From: a virus
DNA: 64,000 nt
Virus record (IMG/VR): IMGVR_UViG_3300025646_000030
Coordinates: 1 to 64,000 of that record
Direction: 5' to 3' (one strand)
Shown: piece after piece, positions 7,612-16,718 of the stretch
Layout of the letters: the number at the start of each line of letters is the position of its first letter
How positions within the stretch are numbered: position 1 is the first letter of the stretch
Notes under the pieces: model-generated
What the model was told of the DNA's origin: nothing
What the model saw: only the letters and a program-made list of their open reading frames with translations
Databases searched by the model: none
Program-made: the position numbers and the translations under genes

Positions 7612-7764
7612 TTACGGTATGGGAAGCGGTACTATAAGTTCGTCGCCGGCTTCTGTGGTTAACTGATCATTAGCCTCTGTGTACAGCAGTGCATAGTAAA
7701 TAGTCCTTTGCACACTAGCTGCGGCACTGACAATAGCGCTTAGGCGTGTAGCGGATAGTCGCAT
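7612..7764 (-). CDS. Small hydrophobic-start protein
   Basis: A 50-aa protein beginning MRLSATRLSAIVSAAASV and ending in an acidic then proline-rich tail (VPLPIP). Its ATG overlaps the stop of the upstream gene (TAATG), so it is probably translated by coupling. No family recognised. It ends two bases before the start of the decayed gene. Confidence 0.6.
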   Translation of the reverse strand: MRLSATRLSAIVSAAASVQRTIYYALLYTEANDQLTTEAGDELIVPLPIP

Positions 7765-8087
7765 TAGACTAACTCCGTTATTTCTAGCGTTCCATCAGTA
7801 AGGCCATTGCGGATAATGGCGATATGAGGTGTTTGAGGTAGTGCGATATCGATACGTTCACCTTCTGCTATAAAGTGACTACTGCTTGACGCTGTTTGCG
7901 CAGTACTTCCTACACTGTAGCGAATATCTGCATTTACAGCCCGCATGCTCAAGCGACGACATGTGGCTGTTAGCTCGGTATTTGTGCTACTACTACCTGC
8001 AGCTAATTGACGCGCTACAGCTGGTACACCTAGGGGTTCGACATACACTTCTGTGTAGCGATCTCCTGCGACAATTTTCTGAGTCAT
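7764..8087 (-). CDS. Small virion-like protein
   Basis: A 107-aa beta-rich protein, MTQKIVAGDRYTEVYVEP at the start, with DIRYSVGSTAQTASSSSHF and a final DGTLEITELV. The pattern of short beta strands and Ser/Thr-rich turns resembles small phage fibre or decoration proteins, but I do not recognise the family. It sits near the end of the late operon among fibre and lysis-type genes. Confidence 0.6.
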   Translation of the reverse strand: MTQKIVAGDRYTEVYVEPLGVPAVARQLAAGSSSTNTELTATCRRLSMRAVNADIRYSVGSTAQTASSSSHFIAEGERIDIALPQTPHIAIIRNGLTDGTLEITELV

Positions 8088-8120
8088 AGCTAAGCCTCCG
8101 CAACCCAGTCTACGCCTGCT

Positions 8121-8453
8121 TCACCTCGTGGCGTTGCGGAGTGCAGCCTTGATGGGACTGTAGAGCGCAACTACCTGATCGATCTGGCGCGCCGTGGCCG
8201 GGTTGCCGGTGGCCTGGGCGATGGTCGAGGCGATCTCGGCAGTCATGACCTCGGGGTCAGCCGTGCGCAGCAGCGTCGGCATTTCGTCGTCGAGGCGCTC
8301 GTAGATGTAGGGCAGTGCGCGCTTGAGGGGGCGTTCGATCGCGGCGGTCGCCAGGGGTTTGATCACGGCCTCGGTGATGCCCATCACCAGGAAGGCAATC
8401 AGGCCGTCAATCAGGGTGCGGAGAGACATGAGGTCAGCGGGTAGGTGGATCAT
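8121..8453 (-). CDS. Membrane-segment protein near lysis genes
   Basis: A protein of about 110 aa if it starts at MIHLPADLM (8453), or 102 aa from MSLRTLIDGL (8429), which is five bases after the upstream stop. The N-terminal part has a hydrophobic stretch (LIDGLIAFLVMGITEAVI), followed by an amphipathic helical domain. One membrane helix plus a soluble helical part fits a holin accessory or spanin-like role, but this rests on position and topology only. The longer frame to 8600 is Pro/Ala-rich and unlike a real N-terminus. Confidence 0.6.
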   Translation of the reverse strand: MIHLPADLMSLRTLIDGLIAFLVMGITEAVIKPLATAAIERPLKRALPYIYERLDDEMPTLLRTADPEVMTAEIASTIAQATGNPATARQIDQVVALYSPIKAALRNATR

Positions 8454-8682
8454 TGCGCCGGCGTGTACCCGAGCTCGGGGTGTTGGGGGAGTCGGTGATG
8501 TAGGCCCACATGGTTGAGGCGGCACCGCCGGCGACGGTGAAGGCTTGGGTCCATGAGGAGCCGCACTCGCCGGGTTTGCGGAGCTCGCAGGCAGCGACAC
8601 CTGCGGATGCCATCACGAGCATGTAGCCGTAGCAGCCGACCAGGAGGCGAAGAACCAGGGCTGTTACGGCGGGGTGATTCAT
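8434..8682 (-). CDS. Holin-like small membrane protein
   Basis: An 82-aa protein with two likely membrane helices (ALVLRLLVGCYGYMLVMASA and AFTVAGGAASTMWAYI) and a charged C-terminus with RTRRRND-like residues. Size and topology fit a class II holin, which would release the endolysin to the wall. Its ATG overlaps the upstream stop (ATGA). Identification is by topology and neighbourhood, not by a recognised family. Confidence 0.6.
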   Translation of the reverse strand: MNHPAVTALVLRLLVGCYGYMLVMASAGVAACELRKPGECGSSWTQAFTVAGGAASTMWAYITDSPNTPSSGTRRRNDPPTR

Positions 8683-8921
8683 TGTTTTGCCTCGAGCGTG
8701 GTGACACGTCGATCGAGATCACTGAGCAGGCTGTAGGTTTGCCTTCGGTCTTCCTTGATGTCGACGTGGATTTCTTCGAGACGGGTGGCTACGGCCTCGA
8801 CGGCGGTTGTGAGCCTGATTACGGTGTCACGCCCTTCACGCGAACGACTGAAGGCGCTGCCGATACCCATGGCACCGATGGTGAGGGAGGCGCCTACCGC
8901 GGCAGCAGCGACTTCAATCAC
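8679..8921 (-). CDS. Membrane anchor plus coiled coil protein
   Basis: An 80-aa protein with an N-terminal membrane helix (VAAAAVGASLTIGAMGIGSA) and a C-terminal coiled coil (TAVEAVATRLEEIHVDI to DLDRRVTTLEAKQ). This is the layout of XhlA-type or spanin-like lysis accessories. It is followed by the two-helix holin-like gene with an ATGA overlap. Function inferred from topology. Confidence 0.6.
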   Translation of the reverse strand: MIEVAAAAVGASLTIGAMGIGSAFSRSREGRDTVIRLTTAVEAVATRLEEIHVDIKEDRRQTYSLLSDLDRRVTTLEAKQ

Positions 8922-8972
8922 GGATGGCCGGGTGGGGCTACTTGTTCAGAGTAGCGAGGGGCCGTTCTCGGG

Positions 8973-9104
8973 TTAGTGGCCTTGGCCGCGCAGAAGTTTC
9001 CGGCTCCCACGCGGCCTACTGTGCTGCCCGTTGCCTTGGCGCGTCTTCTTGCGCTTAGGGATTACTTCAACTTTGCTGGTTCCGCTCTTAGCGCGTACTG
9101 CCAT
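8973..9104 (-). CDS. Very small basic protein, cyanophage-type
   Basis: A 43-aa, strongly basic protein beginning MAVRAKSGTSKVEVIPKR and ending with KLLRGQGH. The KTRQGNGQ core followed by an RGQG end matches, from memory, a small protein seen in many marine cyanophages. The ATG lies inside the last codons of the upstream gene (17-bp overlap) with AAAGGA just before it. Its role is unknown; nucleic-acid binding is possible given the charge. Confidence 0.65.
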   Translation of the reverse strand: MAVRAKSGTSKVEVIPKRKKTRQGNGQHSRPRGSRKLLRGQGH

Positions 9105-9348
9105 TTCCTTTGTTCAGTTCTTGTAGAAGATACTGCCTAAGCGCTCGATCGGCTGGTGTCGGATTAGGCTTCAGGTCGATTTCAAGGATGCGCAGTTTGA
9201 GCTGTTTGGCGTAGTACTCCTCTAGCTGCGCCTTCACCTCTGCGCTCTTGGCGTAGCGCGTCTCAATTGCGATAGTGGTGCCCACGATTGCCGTGAGCAC
9301 CGCGAGAACGGCACCGGCTGTAGCCAGGTGCCGCTCCATTAGCTCCAC
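9088..9348 (-). CDS. Single-helix membrane protein with coiled coil
   Basis: An 86-aa protein with one N-terminal membrane helix (AGAVLAVLTAIVGTTIAIE) and a long charged helix behind it (KSAEVKAQLEEYYAKQL). This topology resembles inner-membrane spanins or holin partners. It overlaps the upstream gene by 10 bp. Lysis role is inferred from topology and from the neighbouring membrane proteins. Confidence 0.6.
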   Translation of the reverse strand: MELMERHLATAGAVLAVLTAIVGTTIAIETRYAKSAEVKAQLEEYYAKQLKLRILEIDLKPNPTPADRALRQYLLQELNKGNGSTR

Positions 9349-9677
9349 GGCACGCCTGCGCTATGGGTGGGTGCGAGTTTTTCTGAGATCTGCTGGTCGA
9401 GTGCAGCCTCGATCTCGGCTACCTTCTCATCGCCGAAGTGCGCCGTCACCCAGCCGACCACGGTCTCCTCGGTCAGCTGCGCGTAGGGCGTGCCGGTGTC
9501 AGGTGTTGGTGGCTCCAATCCGATGCTGCCGTAGGCGCCAGCCTGCTCGCCATCCTTGAAGCGGGTGACGGTGTAGTGGACGGTGTAGACAGTGCCGAGA
9601 TCATCGAGCTTGCGCTCCATGTTGGCGACTTTCCACACGGTGAAGGGAAAGTCGATGCCGGGTTTGGGATCAGCCAT
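9339..9677 (-). CDS. Conserved cyanophage-type protein
   Basis: A 112-aa protein with the pattern WKVANMERK, VYTVHYTVTRFKDGEQAG, AYGSIGLEPP and a C-terminal ETVVGWVTAHFG. This combination is familiar from many marine cyanophage genomes, where it is a conserved protein of unknown function. It lies directly after the fibre gene in the late operon. Confidence 0.75.
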   Translation of the reverse strand: MADPKPGIDFPFTVWKVANMERKLDDLGTVYTVHYTVTRFKDGEQAGAYGSIGLEPPTPDTGTPYAQLTEETVVGWVTAHFGDEKVAEIEAALDQQISEKLAPTHSAGVPWS

Positions 9678-9736
9678 TGGCGTTGTGGTGATGGGGTGAG
9701 ATTAGCTGGGGTGAGTAGTGAAGGGGACTTCTCTCG

Positions 9737-10924
9737 TTACCAAGTAGACAGCGCAGAGCGCTTCCATGTGTTGGTGGCAGTACAAACGTAGATGTAGCTT
9801 GTGTCCCAGCAGATCTCACCAGCGGTTCCAGTGTCTGTTGCGGATGCAGGGGTTTTTGCAATTGCAATCCTAATGCGATTGTCATTCACTTGAAGAAGTG
9901 CGCCGCCACTATTGCTGGCTGTGCCGATCAATACTCGCCCAGACGTGTCAATTCTTAATCTCTCCGTGCTATTTGTCCCAATAAACAGCGGAGAGTTGGT
10001 AACTGTAGACAAATAGCCATAATTATTACCAGCGGCCATGTTGATTTGCGTATTTGTCCCACCTCCACCGCCAAGATACTCTCCAACGAATCCACCAATG
10101 CTACTACCTGCGCCTGTGTCATTCGTCCGACTTCTAATCAATTGCGAACCAGTTTTTTGGCAGTCGAGGATATAACCTGGGCTCGTAGTTCCAATCCCCA
10201 CGAGCCCTGCCGATGTGATGCGCAGGCGCTCTTGAGGCGCATCATTAGCCGCTGCGCCGGGGTTGGTTTCAAATGCTAGATAGCCGCCGATTGTATCGTT
10301 AGAGGGTGTACCACTGACTACAGAGTCGATGCGTGCGGTATTGATAAAACGGTCTCCATCGTAGGCAGAGAAAATCAAGGAGCCAACATTGTCGCCAGAA
10401 CTAACAATTGCAGGCTCATCCTGTGTCCCTCTTGCGCGTTGCAGATGTGTTGATGGTGCATTTGTCCCACTTGTGAAACGTGTTATTGCTACACCGCTTA
10501 TCCCTTCACTTTCTATTTGAAGATTTACTGCCGCTTCCGTATTTGCAAATGCCGATTGCCTACTGGTATCGGTGCCAATAAGTACGCGATCATTAGGTAC
10601 AGTCAACGTCGAATCCAGCGTCGTTGCACCAGTCACGTCAAGCGTGCCAGGTACATCAATGTTGCTGGTCCACTCAACGCCAAAACCAGAAGCATCCGTC
10701 TGCAGCAGCTGGCGGGCAGCACCGTCCTGCAGCTTGCTGACCGGCAGCTCGCTGATCGTCGCAGTGCCGTCATCAGCAACATTTACATCACCGCTGATGA
10801 CGCTAACGATTTGACCGGCGGTTGCTTTTTTGGTTGTGTCGTCAGTGACATCAACAACTGGCACCAGGTCGGCACTTGCTGCACTGGCTAGTGCCCCGAG
10901 CTCGGTGATTTTGACGTTGGCCAT
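9737..10924 (-). CDS. Tail fibre-like protein
   Basis: A 395-aa protein starting MANVKITELGALASAASADL, a common start in cyanophage fibre proteins. The body is repetitive beta structure (VDVTDDTTKKATAGQIVS, then GTLDVTGATTLDSTLTV), followed by a variable distal part with glycine-rich stretches. It probably forms part of a trimeric fibre that contacts the host. No intramolecular chaperone peptidase is visible. Its ATG is 42 bp below the next large structural gene. Confidence 0.7.
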   Translation of the reverse strand: MANVKITELGALASAASADLVPVVDVTDDTTKKATAGQIVSVISGDVNVADDGTATISELPVSKLQDGAARQLLQTDASGFGVEWTSNIDVPGTLDVTGATTLDSTLTVPNDRVLIGTDTSRQSAFANTEAAVNLQIESEGISGVAITRFTSGTNAPSTHLQRARGTQDEPAIVSSGDNVGSLIFSAYDGDRFINTARIDSVVSGTPSNDTIGGYLAFETNPGAAANDAPQERLRITSAGLVGIGTTSPGYILDCQKTGSQLIRSRTNDTGAGSSIGGFVGEYLGGGGGTNTQINMAAGNNYGYLSTVTNSPLFIGTNSTERLRIDTSGRVLIGTASNSGGALLQVNDNRIRIAIAKTPASATDTGTAGEICWDTSYIYVCTATNTWKRSALSTW

Positions 10925-10966
10925 GGTCGCGAAGATGTTGAAGGTACTGTAGCTGCGGCGGGATTG

Positions 10967-13900
10967 TCAGATCTTGACGTCTCTCGAGAGCGTCACCGCC
11001 TCGATTACGTCAATGCCCTTTTTGATAGGGAAGAGCTCAATGTTCAATGGATCAAAATCCTCCAAGGCTCCAACCTCGCCGGGGTTGCTGGGGATGCCTA
11101 CCGACACATCAGGAGCGGAAATCGTTCCGGCACGTCGCAGGAAATAGGGTCGTCTCCATACGGTCGCAGTAAATCCCGCCGGGATTCCTGCAGTGCCTCT
11201 TGTGCGGCGAACTGTGCCGTCTAAAAGCGAGACACTGCCAAAGATGCCCGCGACTCCTTGCCAATGATTGTCTGACACGAGGAACCCAGCGTGCCAGAAA
11301 AGGCCGAATTGCCCGAAGCCTGGTGTGCCTGCCAAGAAGCCAAGGAAGCCTGGTCCGATTAGCTTCCAGTTGCTGCCGACAGTTGGATCTTCGTCAAGAT
11401 AGGCAGTTGTGCTCGGGGGAGTTGTGGGGTTCCACCCGTCACGATAGGCAAGCGCGTTGTTGACAACATGTATGTTGTTCCATGTGTAGTTATAGTCTGC
11501 GTCAGCGCCAGTGCCGCCGCTCGTTTCCCTAGTGCCTCCTAGTGAGATGCTCGTAGTGGGTGACGCTTCATTTTTTGAAACGGCAGCAATAAAGCTCTCG
11601 TGATGCCCTGTCAACGTATAGCTTGACTGGCCCTGATAGACAGGGGCTCCCGCTAAGTCCGACGAGATACGCGCGTTTCCGATAATCCATATCCCCCTAA
11701 AGGTCGATTGTTTGTCGCTGATGCCTATAACAGAATCAATCCGAGTAGTATTGTTGAATTGACTTGAAGGCGCTACTGCGTCAAACGCGCAGTTGATAAC
11801 ATCAAGCTCGGCCCTGGCTTCTATGCAGCTCAAACCAAAAAGATAGTCCCACGTAGCACTGGTTTCTGTTTCGAGTTTTTTGTCCATTTCAGCTTTGATG
11901 AAATAGTTCAAAGCGTTATCCGGATCGGACGTTGCAGCGGCCCTAATAGCAGATAGATCCACTCCTGTGTTTACAGAGAAGAATGAATCAGGGACATTTG
12001 CATTGACCAGTGCCTCGACTGCGCTGAGCCAGACAATTCCAATCACAGTAGCCTCCTGCTCAAATATAAAACGTAGAGGCCGGAATTGATAAAATGCCCT
12101 AGAAGGACTGTAGCCGTAAACGACGCTTGGCCGCACCAAGAAAATCGGATGCTTGGTGCCGTCGGTCAGATATGCCCTTGTTTGATTCCACGCTTTTCCG
12201 CGTTCACCACCAGCGTCTTGCTGGTCCATAAACGGTTGCGTGCCGTTATCTTCATCGCCGCACAGATAGGTGCGGGCTGTGTAGTCCCAACTGCGGACAC
12301 GTACTTTACAGGTCAGACTTAAATTGCCAGTCTCTAGGTAGTAGCCGGGACCGAGGCGAAGCTCGACAGTTTCGTTTGCGCTGTAGGTTGCGTTGATGTA
12401 TCCGACCGCCTTAACGAGCGACTTCGCCGGTTGGTTTTTGCTACTGCTCCAGCTTGAACCGTCCCAAGACAGATTGGAGGTGGGAGGTTCTTCTAGCAAT
12501 TGCGCGACATTTGCATCGCGCCCGTTCACTGGATCAACATAAACGTATTGGATGCCTTCGCGGGCACTGATGAACCTATTGTAAGACTTCCAGTATTCAA
12601 GGCCGACGACATTAACCGCATTATTGTTGCCAGGGGCATTCACCTGATTGTTGCTTGTCGCGGCCAGCCCTGCGCGATAATCCGCCAGTTGAGCGTAGTA
12701 AACACCGCCGAGGCTATCAGTCTTTGCAGCCTCAATGTCGGGCAAGCCCTTTTCGATCTTGCCATTGACAACCAGGTTCTCGACAGTCATCGTATCGGTG
12801 ACTTCAAGATTCTCGAAAGACGTTTTTTCTGCAAGCTCGATAGAACTCGTTCCGATCGAGCTAACAGTCAGCGTGGATCCGGTCTCGATGTCTTCAAGGC
12901 CGCGCGGTGTAATGTTGAAGCCATTCTCGTTGCTACCTTGTGGAACAACGCGGCCGCCGTTCTCGCTGGTGAAGTAGTAGGTGAAGGCGTTCTGCGCACC
13001 GAGATCTTGCTGCGCAGCAGGAACCGCCTTGCTGTAGTTCAAGAAACCAGCCCACTCCCACGCATGGCCATACAGTCGCAACATGCTCGGGCGGCGAAAT
13101 TCAATGGCCCAGTTGCCTCGGCCTGTTGCGGCGCCGCCACTTGGGGCATTGGGGAAGTCAACGGGATTTGCTGGATCCAGCAGGCGGCCGTTCTCGGCCT
13201 GCGGCACAAGTGCTGCGTGGGCTTGATTGCTGGTCAAACCCAAGGCAACCAAGAAAGCGTGGACGCCTTTGTAGTCCGTAGAGCTGCGATATTCGTCATC
13301 AGCCCACACGGAGCTCCAGCTGATGCCGAGGCCGGTGCTGTAGGCATCCGTGTCTGTGTCGGTATCAATCGAAATAGTGCGAGCTTCTTCTATGATCGGG
13401 TCTTCAGCGTTGTAGTCGCTAGCTGTATGGACGTAGGTCTCTAGCCACACATCCAAATTTGGAGTGCTTGTGGTGGCGTAGATGTCCTGCGTGGCGACGT
13501 AGTGCTTGAACGCATGGCGGACAACTGCGCCAGAGGGGTAGAAGTTACCTGATGCGTAAACTTCGCTCGGTGCTGCGCGGCGAATCGTAAACTCGGCCGA
13601 GGTGGGAAAACCGGTCTCAGTGCCAGCGCCGCTGTTGCTGACAATGAAAATCTCTGGCCCAGTCGTTGTCAGCTCGCGGCTGATCGCACCATTGGTACGG
13701 TCCGGATTGGTTTGAAGGATGAAGTTCCGCTGAGGCAGCCGGGCAGAAGCTGTGTTGTTGGCAAGCAGCATCACGCGCCGTTCGTCGGGCGTCCGCGTGT
13801 CAACCAGTCGGCGCAGATAGATGCGCTTGCCGATTAGCTGATCAATGTCATCCTGCGTTGTCGGATCCGTACCTGCGAATGCTGCCGTGATTTTGATCTC

Positions 13901-15553
13901 ATTCGCGGATGATGCGTTCCATGCACTGCTGCTGAGTGGCGCGTACCACGGGTCGCCAAACGGGTTCTCGGCCCAGATGTAGGTGCCGCTAGCAAGGCTG
14001 TAGCCGTCTTGCAGAAGGATCGCTGGAACAGTCGCGGACGCTGCATCTGCTGCGAGCTCGCTTGTCAGCGTGATTTTGCTTGCAGTGGCAGACTGGATTG
14101 TGCCGAGATAGATGTAACGGATATTGCCTGTCTTGTATTGCAGGTCCAAAGGCACCTTGATGCCGCTAATGGACCAGTTGCGGTCGCTCGGGAACGCGGT
14201 GGTTTTGTAACCCTTGCTATAGGCAGCGCAGCCGCCAAACGAGGAGTTGCTGTTGGTGACTGTAATCTCGCCACCGAGATCGGTGAAGTGATGAATGCCT
14301 TGGCCGATGGCAAAGACTGAGACCTCCTGAATGAAAGCGTCTCTGATTGCGCTGATGTGTCGCGACAGCCGCGCGGGCTTCATGCGAACACTATCTGGAT
14401 CAGTTGAGATGTATTGCTCGTAAGTTGGAGTGACCCAACTGCCGCCAGAGTAGATCTGCCAGCAGGACATGTCCTTCTGCAGGCTGACGCCAGTGAAGTT
14501 GGCGCAGACCATGGACTTGAGACCTTGGACCTTGGAGCCATCCATGAAGGCTCCGCCCATGCCATAGTCCGAACGGACTGAGCAGTTGAAGATGTAGGGT
14601 GATGCCGAAGCGGTGGTATCCCAGGCCGCCGTGGGCGCCTGCGTGCGGTCGATCGGACCGACGATCTGATACTCCGTGCCGCGCGTGACAGCCAGCGCAG
14701 CAGCGAGGTCAGCACCAGAACCTACGGCGCTGAGCACCTTGGCGTAGAAGTCGTCGAGCTCGGCTTTGCTGGCGAAGTGGAAGCCGTCAAGTAGGTGGTG
14801 GCTTCGAGCTTCCCCGATTTTGTCCATCAGGGTGAAGCCGAAGAAATAACCAGTGCCGGTGATCTTCAGCATCCCGCGCCGGTTGCTGTAGTCCGCTGCT
14901 TCGTCGGACGTTGCAGGAACCCAGTTCGGGCGGATTGTGGTCTTGCGCAGATCCGGCCCACACAGGGAACAACCACGAGGCAGCAGCACACCGCCGACGG
15001 TGGCGGGGTTGAACTTGATCAGTGCTTCGGTGGTCGGATCCTTGGACAGGCCCCAACTTGTGATGCTGGTGCTGGCCTGACCAGGATCGTTATAGAGCGT
15101 GTGGACGCCAGTGCTGAGCACGATGCTCACGCAGTCAACGTGCGCTCTCGGGTCGGTGTAGGTGTACCAGTCCTTGCTGGTGATGATCGCCGCCTCGATC
15201 ACGGCGCGGTTGATCGTCTTGAACGGACGCTGCGGGGTGTAGCCACAAGTGAGACGCTGCTTCTCCAGGCGCTTCAGCTTGCTGGCGATGATCTCTTCGT
15301 CTGTGGCGCCAGCCTCGTATTCGTTGTAGGCCCCACCGACGAACTCATCGCTGCCGGTGTAGGGGTTGACGTAGAGCGTGAAAGGCGCGTTAAGCGGGTC
15401 GGCTTGGCCGTCTGTGCCGGGGAAGACCGCCGCGTTGCCGACGATCTGCTTCATCATGTCGGTCAGGGCCGCGATCTGACCGCGAAACTCGCCCTGACTG
15501 GCGTTGATGTCGCTCAGCGAACCGCTGTCACCTGCAAATTCGAGACTGGTCAC
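10967..15553 (-). CDS. Giant virion protein, cyanomyovirus fibre type
   Basis: A 1528-aa structural protein. The first 300 residues (FTLYVNPYTGSDEFVGG, RLTCGYTPQRPFKTINRA, ILSTGVHTLYNDPG-like strand, LLPRGCSLCGPDLRKTTIR, TGYFFGFTLMDKIG) closely match, from memory, the large fibre or baseplate-associated proteins of T4-like cyanophages. Later parts contain more beta-helix-like segments and a second YVDPVNGRDANV motif that resembles the N-terminal YVNPYTGSDEF, suggesting an internal duplication. It likely forms a beta-helical tail appendage for host recognition. Its presence in a siphovirus-type genome points to exchange of fibre genes among cyanophages. Confidence 0.75.
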   Translation of the reverse strand: MTSLEFAGDSGSLSDINASQGEFRGQIAALTDMMKQIVGNAAVFPGTDGQADPLNAPFTLYVNPYTGSDEFVGGAYNEYEAGATDEEIIASKLKRLEKQRLTCGYTPQRPFKTINRAVIEAAIITSKDWYTYTDPRAHVDCVSIVLSTGVHTLYNDPGQASTSITSWGLSKDPTTEALIKFNPATVGGVLLPRGCSLCGPDLRKTTIRPNWVPATSDEAADYSNRRGMLKITGTGYFFGFTLMDKIGEARSHHLLDGFHFASKAELDDFYAKVLSAVGSGADLAAALAVTRGTEYQIVGPIDRTQAPTAAWDTTASASPYIFNCSVRSDYGMGGAFMDGSKVQGLKSMVCANFTGVSLQKDMSCWQIYSGGSWVTPTYEQYISTDPDSVRMKPARLSRHISAIRDAFIQEVSVFAIGQGIHHFTDLGGEITVTNSNSSFGGCAAYSKGYKTTAFPSDRNWSISGIKVPLDLQYKTGNIRYIYLGTIQSATASKITLTSELAADAASATVPAILLQDGYSLASGTYIWAENPFGDPWYAPLSSSAWNASSANEIKITAAFAGTDPTTQDDIDQLIGKRIYLRRLVDTRTPDERRVMLLANNTASARLPQRNFILQTNPDRTNGAISRELTTTGPEIFIVSNSGAGTETGFPTSAEFTIRRAAPSEVYASGNFYPSGAVVRHAFKHYVATQDIYATTSTPNLDVWLETYVHTASDYNAEDPIIEEARTISIDTDTDTDAYSTGLGISWSSVWADDEYRSSTDYKGVHAFLVALGLTSNQAHAALVPQAENGRLLDPANPVDFPNAPSGGAATGRGNWAIEFRRPSMLRLYGHAWEWAGFLNYSKAVPAAQQDLGAQNAFTYYFTSENGGRVVPQGSNENGFNITPRGLEDIETGSTLTVSSIGTSSIELAEKTSFENLEVTDTMTVENLVVNGKIEKGLPDIEAAKTDSLGGVYYAQLADYRAGLAATSNNQVNAPGNNNAVNVVGLEYWKSYNRFISAREGIQYVYVDPVNGRDANVAQLLEEPPTSNLSWDGSSWSSSKNQPAKSLVKAVGYINATYSANETVELRLGPGYYLETGNLSLTCKVRVRSWDYTARTYLCGDEDNGTQPFMDQQDAGGERGKAWNQTRAYLTDGTKHPIFLVRPSVVYGYSPSRAFYQFRPLRFIFEQEATVIGIVWLSAVEALVNANVPDSFFSVNTGVDLSAIRAAATSDPDNALNYFIKAEMDKKLETETSATWDYLFGLSCIEARAELDVINCAFDAVAPSSQFNNTTRIDSVIGISDKQSTFRGIWIIGNARISSDLAGAPVYQGQSSYTLTGHHESFIAAVSKNEASPTTSISLGGTRETSGGTGADADYNYTWNNIHVVNNALAYRDGWNPTTPPSTTAYLDEDPTVGSNWKLIGPGFLGFLAGTPGFGQFGLFWHAGFLVSDNHWQGVAGIFGSVSLLDGTVRRTRGTAGIPAGFTATVWRRPYFLRRAGTISAPDVSVGIPSNPGEVGALEDFDPLNIELFPIKKGIDVIEAVTLSRDVKI

Positions 15554-15593
15554 ACTGCTGCAACGTCAGATGGCCAGAGTCTAGCAACGGTGC

Positions 15594-16718
15594 TTAGCCA
15601 GCCAATACTTTCAGTTTAATGTCTGAAGTGGCCACGAAATCTGCGGTGCCCGCAATAATGTCAGCCGCCCGTGTGTCGACTCTTGTATTGGTGAGCAAGA
15701 GATCGCACTGATAGTAAGCAGAACCTGCGATTTGCGGTGCTGGCTCGTTGCGATTCTTGTACAGATAGAACTTAGCGTTTGTGTTGCTTTGGTTCTCCGT
15801 CATCAGCACCAGGCGCAGCAGTGTCATGGCATCAGCTTCGTTGGCTTGCTGCCGGTGATCCACCAAGAACTGGAGCGTGCCGGAGCCGCGCACCAGAGCC
15901 TTGACGTTCTCGCCAAAGGTTTCACCGATAGCTGTGATGTCGAGGCTGGTGGCATCGACGTTCAGCGCCCACTCAGTAAGCTCACACTGCATCAGCCACT
16001 GACGATCAGGCGCGAACAGCGGCGAAAGGCCAAAGAGCCCGTCGAGGTTTTGTTCAGAGTTGGAAAGGGTGAGCGGCTCCAGGGATGCAGCAGCCGCATT
16101 TAGCGCCGCCGTGTAGCCGCTGTTGGAGTTGTAGGCGGCAAGTATGAAGTTTGTGCAGTTTACTTTTTTGAGCGCAATGCCAGCGCTTATGTCGTTAGCG
16201 TAAGCTGCCGCTTCGGTTGAAAACAGCGTAATGCGGTCTAGCTCATCGCGGTAGATATAAGCATCAAAGGTGGTTGTCAGTCCGGTAGTTGCACTGGTGT
16301 TGTAGCGATCAATCTCATTTTCTTCGCCTACCGAGAACAGCAACGTGTCACCTGATTGCGTGATAAATGTGTCGCCGCTCTCGGTGAGCAGCGTGTCGTC
16401 GTAAACCTGCTGCTTGTAGAACGGGCTTGCGTCCGTGTCAGCGCCGACGTAAAAAGCGTGCGACGGACCAGACTCCCACTGCGAGCCACGGTACATCGCA
16501 TGGCCGTCGGGGCAGTCAGCGTATCCGTCGGCGTTGCCATCCAGCGGTAAGCCGTCTGCGCTAGCCAACGAAATGCGATCACCAGTCCAATAGCCTTGAT
16601 TGGCCAAGGAAATCGAGACCGGAGTGGCGCCAATATTCAGGCGAGCCACGCTCATCGCCATGGCTTTCGGCGTCGCCCGGCTCAGCTCCAGAATTCCGCC
16701 GTTGCCAAGGATGGCCAT
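15594..16718 (-). CDS. Tail structural protein
   Basis: A 374-aa protein starting MAILGNGGILELSRATPKAM. It has no recognisable enzymatic motif. It contains near-identical short segments LLTESGDTFITQSGDTLLF. Mixed alpha/beta content and position between the tail-tube-like protein and the giant fibre protein suggest a distal tail or tail-tip component. It overlaps the upstream stop by one base (TGATG-type). Confidence 0.6.
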   Translation of the reverse strand: MAILGNGGILELSRATPKAMAMSVARLNIGATPVSISLANQGYWTGDRISLASADGLPLDGNADGYADCPDGHAMYRGSQWESGPSHAFYVGADTDASPFYKQQVYDDTLLTESGDTFITQSGDTLLFSVGEENEIDRYNTSATTGLTTTFDAYIYRDELDRITLFSTEAAAYANDISAGIALKKVNCTNFILAAYNSNSGYTAALNAAAASLEPLTLSNSEQNLDGLFGLSPLFAPDRQWLMQCELTEWALNVDATSLDITAIGETFGENVKALVRGSGTLQFLVDHRQQANEADAMTLLRLVLMTENQSNTNAKFYLYKNRNEPAPQIAGSAYYQCDLLLTNTRVDTRAADIIAGTADFVATSDIKLKVLAG

